Positions 58,760 through 64,000 of a stretch of 64,000 bases of DNA are shown piece by piece (position 1 is the first letter of the stretch; each line of letters begins with the position of its first letter). The notes beneath the pieces were generated by a model, which made no database searches, had not been told where the DNA came from, and saw only the letters and a list, made by a program, of their open reading frames with translations. Source of the DNA: Curtobacterium sp. Leaf261. GTDB taxonomy: Bacteria; Actinomycetota; Actinomycetes; Actinomycetales; Microbacteriaceae. The position numbers were made by a program, and so were the translations under genes. The stretch lies in NCBI RefSeq assembly GCF_001422205.1, contig NZ_LMMJ01000001.1:551591-615590 (forward strand), read 5' to 3'.

Positions 58760-59803
58760 ATGCCCGCTCGGAAGCCCACGGACCCCGCGCTCGTCGAGCC
58801 GATCCTCCACCGAGCGGCCCGCATCGAGGACGCCGTCCAGGCGTTCCGCGAGCGACGGGCGCGTGCCCGAGGCCTCGTCCCCACCGTCATCCCCTACTCC
58901 GGCTACGGCGCACCCGGATGGGTCCGCGTGCTCTGCCGAGTGCTCCTGACGCGCCGCGGGCTCGCGTCCGACGTCAGCTACGAGGGCGTCCGCGGATGGC
59001 GGACCTTCACGAGCGTCGCGGTGGACGATGTCGACGTCACGATCTCCGGCGGCGGGGTCACCCGCACGGTGCAGGCGGATCGGGGTGGCGTGGTCGACGC
59101 CATCGTGCCGATCGACCTCGAGCCGGGCTGGCGCACCATCACGATCACCGCCGGCGGCTCGCAGCCGGTGGAGGCACGCGTGTTCGTGGTCCACCCCGAC
59201 ACGCGCTTCGGCCTGCTCTCCGACGTCGACGACACCGTCATGGTCACCAACCTGCCGCGCCCGTTCCTCGCCGCCTGGAACTCCTTCGTGCACACCGAGC
59301 ACGCGCGTCGCCCCGTCCCCGGCATGTCCGTGCTGTACGAGCGCATCCTCGAGCAGCACCCGGGCTCGCCCGTGGTCTACCTCTCGACCGGGGCGTGGAA
59401 CGTCGCGCCGACCCTCGAGCGGTTCCTCACCAGGAACATGTACCCGTCCGGCACCATGCTGCTCACGGACTGGGGTGCGACCCACGACCGGATCTTCCGG
59501 AGCGGGCGTCTGCACAAGCAGGAGAACCTCGAGCGGCTTGCCCGAGACTTCCCGAACGTGCAGTGGCTCCTCGTCGGCGACGACGGCCAGCACGACGAGG
59601 AGCTCTACAACGAGTTCGCCGCGCAGCACGAGCGGAACGTCGCCGGCGTGGCGATCCGGCAGCTCTCCACGAGCGAGGCGGTGCTCGCCGGTGGCCGCTC
59701 CCGGGCGCAGGAACGCAGCCGGACGTCGCCGGCTCCCTGGGTGTACGCCCCGGACGGCGCGGGGCTCTGGGACGAGCTGCGGCGGGTCGGCCTCACGGAC
59801 TGA
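58760..59803 (+). CDS. App1-family (DUF2183) phosphatidate phosphatase-like protein
   Basis: The 347-residue protein has the App1 catalytic signature FGLLSDVDDTVMVTNLPRPFLAAWNSF (DxDxT-type, about residues 155-181) and downstream TGAWNVAPTLERFLTRNMYPSG and WLLVGDDGQHDEELYNEFA. Fungal App1 dephosphorylates phosphatidic acid; bacterial members are little studied. GATGAT lies 6 nt before the ATG. No membrane segment is obvious. Confidence 0.88.
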   Translation: MPARKPTDPALVEPILHRAARIEDAVQAFRERRARARGLVPTVIPYSGYGAPGWVRVLCRVLLTRRGLASDVSYEGVRGWRTFTSVAVDDVDVTISGGGVTRTVQADRGGVVDAIVPIDLEPGWRTITITAGGSQPVEARVFVVHPDTRFGLLSDVDDTVMVTNLPRPFLAAWNSFVHTEHARRPVPGMSVLYERILEQHPGSPVVYLSTGAWNVAPTLERFLTRNMYPSGTMLLTDWGATHDRIFRSGRLHKQENLERLARDFPNVQWLLVGDDGQHDEELYNEFAAQHERNVAGVAIRQLSTSEAVLAGGRSRAQERSRTSPAPWVYAPDGAGLWDELRRVGLTD

Positions 59804-59878
59804 CCGCTCCTGCGCGCATCCTCAGCCAACCCCCGTCAGGAGCGGCGAGATCCGCCCTCCCGATGGTTGTCTTGACCC

Positions 59879-61753
59879 ATGACCATGGGCATCGAGGACT
59901 ACGCACTCATCGGCGACTGCCACACGGCGGCGCTCGTCGGCCGGAACGGCAGCATCGACTGGTTGTGTCTGCCCCGGTTCGACAGCGCCTCGACGTTCGC
60001 GGCGCTGCTCGGCGACGACGAGGACGGCCGTTGGATCGTGCACCCGAGCGATGCCGGTGCCACTGCGACCCGCGCCTACGCCGACGACTCGCTCGTGCTC
60101 GTCACGACGTGGACGACCGGGTCCGGGGTCGTCGAGGTCACCGACTTCATGCCGGTCGGCGATCGACGCGCCGACGTCGTCCGTCGGGTCCGCGGGATCT
60201 CGGGCAGCGTCGGGATGCGCCAGGAGATCCGGATCCGCTTCGACTACGCGACCGCACTCCCCTGGGTCCGCCAGGTCGGACACGACGACGAGCCGGTGCT
60301 CGTGGCGACCGCCGGTCCGGACTCCGTGGTCGTCCGTGGCCTCGAACTCACCGCGACGCACCACCGGCACGAGAGCCACTTCACGGTCGCGGCCGGCGAG
60401 AGCGTCGACCTCTCGATGACCTGGTACCCGTCGCACCGTGAGCCGCCCGCCGCGCCGGACGTCGACCAGACCCTCGCCACGACGACGAAGTGGTGGCAGG
60501 ACTGGGCATCGAACTGCGTCACGGGCGAGGCGTACCGGACCGCGACACGGCGGTCGCTGCTCATGCTCCGTGCCCTGACCCACGACGACACGGCCGGCAT
60601 CGTCGCCGCCGCCACCACGAGCCTCCCCGAGGGCCTCGGCGGAGAGCGCAACTGGGACTACCGCTACGTCTGGCTCCGCGACGCGTCCCTCACACTCGCC
60701 GCCCTCATCGCGCACGGCTACGGCGAGGAGGCGAAGGCCTGGCGCGGATGGCTCCTCCGGGCGATCGCCGGAGACCCCGCAGACATCCAGATCATGTACG
60801 GCATCGCCGGCGAGCGGTACCTGCCGGAACGTTCCCTGGACCAGTTCTCCGGCTACGCCGACTCCACGCCCGTGCGCGTCGGCAACGGGGCGTACACGCA
60901 GTACCAGGGCGACGTGTTCGGCGAGGTCCTCGCGGCGCTCCACGATGCCCGTGAGCTCGGCGTGGAGGAGAACGCCGACTCCTGGGCCCTGCAGCGCGCG
61001 CTCCTCGGCTTCGTCGAGCAGCACTGGAAGGACGCCGACAACGGCATCTGGGAGATGCGCGGACCGCGTCGCCACTTCACCCACTCGCGCGCGATGATCT
61101 GGGCTGCGTTCGACCGCGGTGTCGCGGCCGTCGAGGAGTTCGGCCTCGAGGGCCGGGTGTCCCGATGGCGGAAGCTCCGCGACGAGGTCCGTGCCGAGAT
61201 CGAGGAACACGGCTACGACGCCGAGCGGAACTCCTTCCGCCAGCACTACGACACCGACGAGGTGGACGCGTCGCTGCTCGTCCTGCCGCAGATCGGGTTC
61301 TGCAAGGCGGACGACCCGCGGATGCTCGGGACGGTGCAGGCCATCGAGGAGGACCTCCGCGTCGGGGAGGACGGCCTCGTGCTCCGCTACCGGACGTCCT
61401 CCGGGTTCGACGGCCTCACCGGGACGGAACACCCGTTCCTCGCCTGCTCGTTCTGGCTCGTCGAGCAGTACGCCGCATCCGGCCGCCTCGAGGACGCCGA
61501 GCGGCTCATGGACGTGCTCGTCGGCTACGCGAACGACGTCGGGATGCTCTCCGAGGAGATCGACATCAGCACCGGTGCGCACATCGGCAACACACCGCAG
61601 GCGCTCTCGCACCTCACGCTCGTGAGTGCGGCGGACGCGATCGAGGTCGCCAGAGGCCGCGCACGGACCTCCATGCGGACGCGCGTGGCGCAGTCCGACG
61701 GGTCCACCCGCAGCCTGACGGGCGAGGGGACGAAGGCGGGCGGCACCGCCTGA
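59879..61753 (+). CDS. Glycoside hydrolase family 15 protein (trehalase/glucoamylase-like)
   Basis: The 624-residue protein has the actinobacterial GH15 layout: an N-terminal beta domain (IEDYALIGDCHTAALVGRNGSIDWLCLPRFDS) and an (alpha/alpha)6 barrel with LPEGLGGERNWDYRYVWLRDASLTLAALI and DNGIWEMRGPRRHFTHSRAMIWAAFDRG, where the Glu in GIWEMRG is a catalytic candidate; the second Glu is probably in the SEEIDISTG segment. Relatives include mycobacterial trehalase, so trehalose or alpha-glucan cleavage is likely. No signal peptide is present. It converges on zwf. Confidence 0.92.
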   Translation: MTMGIEDYALIGDCHTAALVGRNGSIDWLCLPRFDSASTFAALLGDDEDGRWIVHPSDAGATATRAYADDSLVLVTTWTTGSGVVEVTDFMPVGDRRADVVRRVRGISGSVGMRQEIRIRFDYATALPWVRQVGHDDEPVLVATAGPDSVVVRGLELTATHHRHESHFTVAAGESVDLSMTWYPSHREPPAAPDVDQTLATTTKWWQDWASNCVTGEAYRTATRRSLLMLRALTHDDTAGIVAAATTSLPEGLGGERNWDYRYVWLRDASLTLAALIAHGYGEEAKAWRGWLLRAIAGDPADIQIMYGIAGERYLPERSLDQFSGYADSTPVRVGNGAYTQYQGDVFGEVLAALHDARELGVEENADSWALQRALLGFVEQHWKDADNGIWEMRGPRRHFTHSRAMIWAAFDRGVAAVEEFGLEGRVSRWRKLRDEVRAEIEEHGYDAERNSFRQHYDTDEVDASLLVLPQIGFCKADDPRMLGTVQAIEEDLRVGEDGLVLRYRTSSGFDGLTGTEHPFLACSFWLVEQYAASGRLEDAERLMDVLVGYANDVGMLSEEIDISTGAHIGNTPQALSHLTLVSAADAIEVARGRARTSMRTRVAQSDGSTRSLTGEGTKAGGTA

Positions 61754-61779
61754 CCGGTCGCGTTCCGGACGCGACGATG

Positions 61780-61827
61780 GACGGACGGGAGGCCCGGTGC
61801 CAGCTGGCACCGGGCCTCCCGTCCGTC
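61780..61827. terminator. Family C palindrome C6 (48 bp, perfect)
   Basis: Two perfect 24-nt arms meet at CAG|CTG (61803/61804), outer GACGGACGGGAGGCCCGG. It lies between the convergent GH15 and zwf genes (26 and 20 bp from their stops), so a bidirectional terminator role fits well. Confidence 0.85.
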
Positions 61828-61847
61828 ATCCGACAGGTCGGAGAGTG

Positions 61848-63224
61848 TCAGACTGCGGAGGACTCCCAGTCCGCCGGTCCGCGCGAGCCGGCGCGGTAGT
61901 CCTCGAGCGGGACCTCTCCGGCCTTCCATGCGTCGACGACCGGCCCGACGATCTCCCAGCAGCGCTCCGCGACGTCGCCGCGGATCGACAGCAGCGGGTC
62001 GTCGTGGAAGATGCCGTTGAGGACCTCGCCGTACGGGGTGAGCTCGCCGTCGCTGAAGGAGGACTTCAGCGTGATCTGGCCCATCTCGAACGGGTTGCCA
62101 CCGCCGTTCGCCGACACCGACAGCTCGATCTCGTCCGGGTTCAGCACGATGCGGAGCGTGTCGGCCTTCGGGCGCCCCGCGAGCCCGGACGGCAGGCGCG
62201 TGACCGGCTTGAAGGTGATCAGGACCTCCTTGCGGCTGGCGCCGAGGGCCTTGCCGGAGCGCAGCGTGAACGGGACGCCGGCCCAGCGGGCGGTGTCGAC
62301 CTCGACGCTGATCTCGGCGAGGGTCTCGGTCTGGCGCTGCTCGACGACGCCGTCCTCGTCGGCGTAGGACGGGAGGTCCTTGCCGTCGATCGAACCGGCC
62401 GTGTAGCGGGCACGACGCGACGCGATGAGGGGGTCGTCGCCCTTCAGCCGTGTCGAACGGAGGGCGCGTGCGAGGCTCGACCGGAACTCCACGGCATCGA
62501 TCGCGGACGGCGCGTCCATCGTGACGAGGCCGAGGATCTGGAGCAGGTGGCTCTGGATCATGTCGACGAGAGCACCCGCCTCGTCGTAGTACTGCGCACG
62601 GTTCTCGAGCCCGAGGGTCTCGTCGTAGAAGATGTCGACCTTCTCGATGTTCTCCGCGTTCCAGATGGGCTCGAAGAGACGGTTCGCGAAGCGGAGGCCG
62701 ATGATGTTCAGGACGGTGGTGCGACCGAGGAAGTGGTCGGTGCGGTGCACGCGCTCCTCGGGGACGATCTTGAGCACGGTCTCGTTGAGCGCCTCGGCAC
62801 TCGCGACGTCGGTGCCGAACGGCTTCTCGAAGGCGAGCGTCGTGCCCTCGGGGAGCTTGACATGCTGCAGCGCGTCGCAGATGTCGGACGCGATCTGCGG
62901 GGGCAGGGCGAAGTAGAGGACGGGTTCGCCCTCGGCGGCGTCGAGCATCTCCTGGAGGTGCTTCGGGTCCTTCGGGTCGCCCTGCATGAAGACGGTGGAG
63001 GCGAGGGTCGCATCGACCTCGGGGCCCTTGACGTCCTGCGAGGCGAAGGAGCTCGTGACGGTGTCGACCCACTGCTTGTGCGACCGGGCACTGCGACCGG
63101 TGCCGATGAGCTGGACCGGGACGGCACGCCCGCTCTGCAGGAAGGTGCCGAGACCGGGGAGCAGGAGCCGGGCGGAGAGGTCCCCCGTCGCTCCGAAGAC
63201 GATGAGGGTGCGCTTGTCTGTCAC
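61848..63224 (-). CDS. zwf: Glucose-6-phosphate dehydrogenase
   Basis: The 458-residue enzyme has the Rossmann motif LIVFGATGDLSARLLLPGL, AFEKPFGTDVASAEALN, the catalytic-site segment VHRTDHFLGRTTVLNI (His of the RxDHxLGK-like box) and QSHLLQILGLVTMDAP. It oxidises glucose-6-phosphate to 6-phosphogluconolactone. The RTDHFLGRT variant differs from the canonical RIDHYLGKE, suggesting a divergent actinobacterial subgroup. The start is GTG at 63224 with AAAGGA 10 nt upstream. Confidence 0.93.
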   Translation of the reverse strand: MTDKRTLIVFGATGDLSARLLLPGLGTFLQSGRAVPVQLIGTGRSARSHKQWVDTVTSSFASQDVKGPEVDATLASTVFMQGDPKDPKHLQEMLDAAEGEPVLYFALPPQIASDICDALQHVKLPEGTTLAFEKPFGTDVASAEALNETVLKIVPEERVHRTDHFLGRTTVLNIIGLRFANRLFEPIWNAENIEKVDIFYDETLGLENRAQYYDEAGALVDMIQSHLLQILGLVTMDAPSAIDAVEFRSSLARALRSTRLKGDDPLIASRRARYTAGSIDGKDLPSYADEDGVVEQRQTETLAEISVEVDTARWAGVPFTLRSGKALGASRKEVLITFKPVTRLPSGLAGRPKADTLRIVLNPDEIELSVSANGGGNPFEMGQITLKSSFSDGELTPYGEVLNGIFHDDPLLSIRGDVAERCWEIVGPVVDAWKAGEVPLEDYRAGSRGPADWESSAV

Positions 63225-63371
63225 CGGGTGTGGTTCCTTTCGGGTGATGTGGGGGTCCAGCTGGTCCGGGAGGGCAGTGCAGTCCAAGCGGATGGAGGGC
63301 CGAAGGGCACCCCGCGGACGGAGTCCGTCGGGGAGGTCTGGCCGGTCCGACCTGCGGTCCGGACACACGAT

Positions 63372-63397
63372 CGGGCGGCACCGTGTGGTGCCGCCCG
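63372..63397. terminator. Hairpin downstream of ctaF
   Basis: Perfect 11-bp arms CGGGCGGCACC and GGTGCCGCCCG enclose GTGT. It is 54 bp downstream of the ctaF stop and probably ends the cytochrome oxidase operon. Confidence 0.8.
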
Positions 63398-63450
63398 TCG
63401 ATCCCGAGGGATCCGCGCGTCAGGACCGATGTGGTTGGACCCGGAGGGCG

Positions 63451-63867
63451 TCAGTGCCCGAAGTTGCCGCGGTAGTACTCGTAGGTCCAGCCCACGAGCG
63501 ACACCGCGAGGAACGCTGCGCCGATCGCGCACATCCAGAACCCGGCTGCGACACCGAGGAAGATGATCGAGACCGCCGCGGCCATGAAGATCGGCCACCA
63601 CGACCACGGGCTGAAGTGCCCGAGCTCGGCGTCGCCGTCCTCGATGTTCGCGTCGCCGCGGTCCTCGGGCAGGTCGCCGCCCTGTGCAGCGGTGACGCGG
63701 CCGAGGTAGAACGCGATGAAGACCGACATCACGCCGACGAGCGCGATGCCCATCGTGCCGACCGGCTCCCACTTGCCGTAGTTGATCAGGCTCCAGATCG
63801 TGTACGCGGCACCCGCGACGAAGAAGAAGATGCCGAGGATCCAGAACAGGTTGGTGTTCGCGCGCAT
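63451..63867 (-). CDS. ctaF: Cytochrome c oxidase subunit 4 (actinobacterial CtaF)
   Basis: The 138-residue protein has four hydrophobic segments (FWILGIFFFVAGAAYTIWSLI, GTMGIALVGVMSVFIAFYLG, FMAAAVSIIFLGVAAGFWM, AIGAAFLAVSLVGWTYEYY) and the conserved HFSPWSWWPIFMA, ending in YEYYRGNFGH, as in actinobacterial subunit IV of aa3 oxidase. It follows the ctaD stop by 3 bp. Confidence 0.96.
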   Translation of the reverse strand: MRANTNLFWILGIFFFVAGAAYTIWSLINYGKWEPVGTMGIALVGVMSVFIAFYLGRVTAAQGGDLPEDRGDANIEDGDAELGHFSPWSWWPIFMAAAVSIIFLGVAAGFWMCAIGAAFLAVSLVGWTYEYYRGNFGH

Positions 63868-63870
63868 GTG

Positions 63871-64000
63871 CTACTTGACCTCGCCCTTCGCGGCGTCGTA
63901 GGTGGGTGCGTCCGGGGCGTCCTTCGCGGGACCGACACCGATCGGCACGCCGGCCTCGGGGTGGTTCAGGTCGAACGCCGGGGACTCGGAACGGATCCGG
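63871..64000 (-). CDS. ctaD: Cytochrome c oxidase subunit I, C-terminal end (partial)
   Basis: Only the last 42 residues or so are in the window: RIRSESPAFDLNHPEAGVPI followed by a short tail ending in KGEVK. SESPAFDLNHPE is the conserved end of actinobacterial CtaD. The gene continues beyond the right edge. It is immediately followed by ctaF. Confidence 0.88.
   Translation of the reverse strand, partial: RIRSESPAFDLNHPEAGVPIGVGPAKDAPDAPTYDAAKGEVK

Overview
The window is a high-GC (about 70%) chromosomal segment of an actinobacterium, most likely a Microbacteriaceae member close to Curtobacterium. This rests on gene content and order (leuS-comEA-comEC-holA-rpsT-lepA-hemW-hrcA-dnaJ-rsmE), an actinobacterial ctaD-ctaF pair, TANNNT-N6/7-ATG leaderless promoters and strong G/C third-position bias. 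The genus is inferred; no search was possible. I saw no rRNA, tRNA, CRISPR array or transposase gene.

A conserved housekeeping backbone runs almost entirely on the minus strand. From right to left it reads leuS, comEA, comEC, holA, (rpsT on plus), lepA, hemW, hrcA, dnaJ, rsmE, HIT, phoH, ybeY, CBS-domain membrane protein, era, leuA, recO, uppS, glyS, DsbA-like, dusB, dgt, dnaG. Accessory blocks break it: a lactococcin-972-like bacteriocin cassette with aminotransferase and LysR genes (10.2-15.7 kb), an ABC exporter, epoxide hydrolase and two-component system (19.7-25.2 kb), an AbiEi/DUF559-like gene flanked by 55-bp palindromes (29.6-30.9 kb), and a SipW/TasA-like exported-protein locus between two DUF1990 paralogues (37.0-42.3 kb). 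The right end (54.3-64 kb) holds an osmoprotectant ABC operon, a TetR regulator, an App1-type phosphatase, a GH15 hydrolase, zwf, and ctaF with the 3' end of ctaD. The left edge is a truncated family-5 solute-binding lipoprotein, followed by a VOC protein and an HxlR regulator.

The most unusual content is between genes. Family A: five palindromic elements of exactly 74 bp built from GTGTTC/GAACAC blocks. Family B: three elements of exactly 55 bp with 14-bp inverted ends, found only around the AbiEi/DUF559-like gene. Family C: 42-51 bp palindromes (GGACTGGAGG or GGACGGGAGG arms) at gene 3' ends, probably bidirectional terminators, with half-sites also inside coding linkers and one apparent in-frame insertion in a LysR gene. 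Family D: two palindromes of about 46-62 bp around a GGCCGC...TTTCCCTGCG core. In addition, at least five genes (holA, rpsT, uppS, an aminotransferase, an ABC permease) have short tandem repeats that begin at or span their own stop codon.

Regulation readable from sequence includes a leuA leader peptide with four Leu codons in a row and a hairpin, a CIRCE operator upstream of hrcA, tandem dyads upstream of the TetR gene, a hairpin between the bacteriocin gene and its export genes, and an rpsT promoter with a roughly 120-nt leader.
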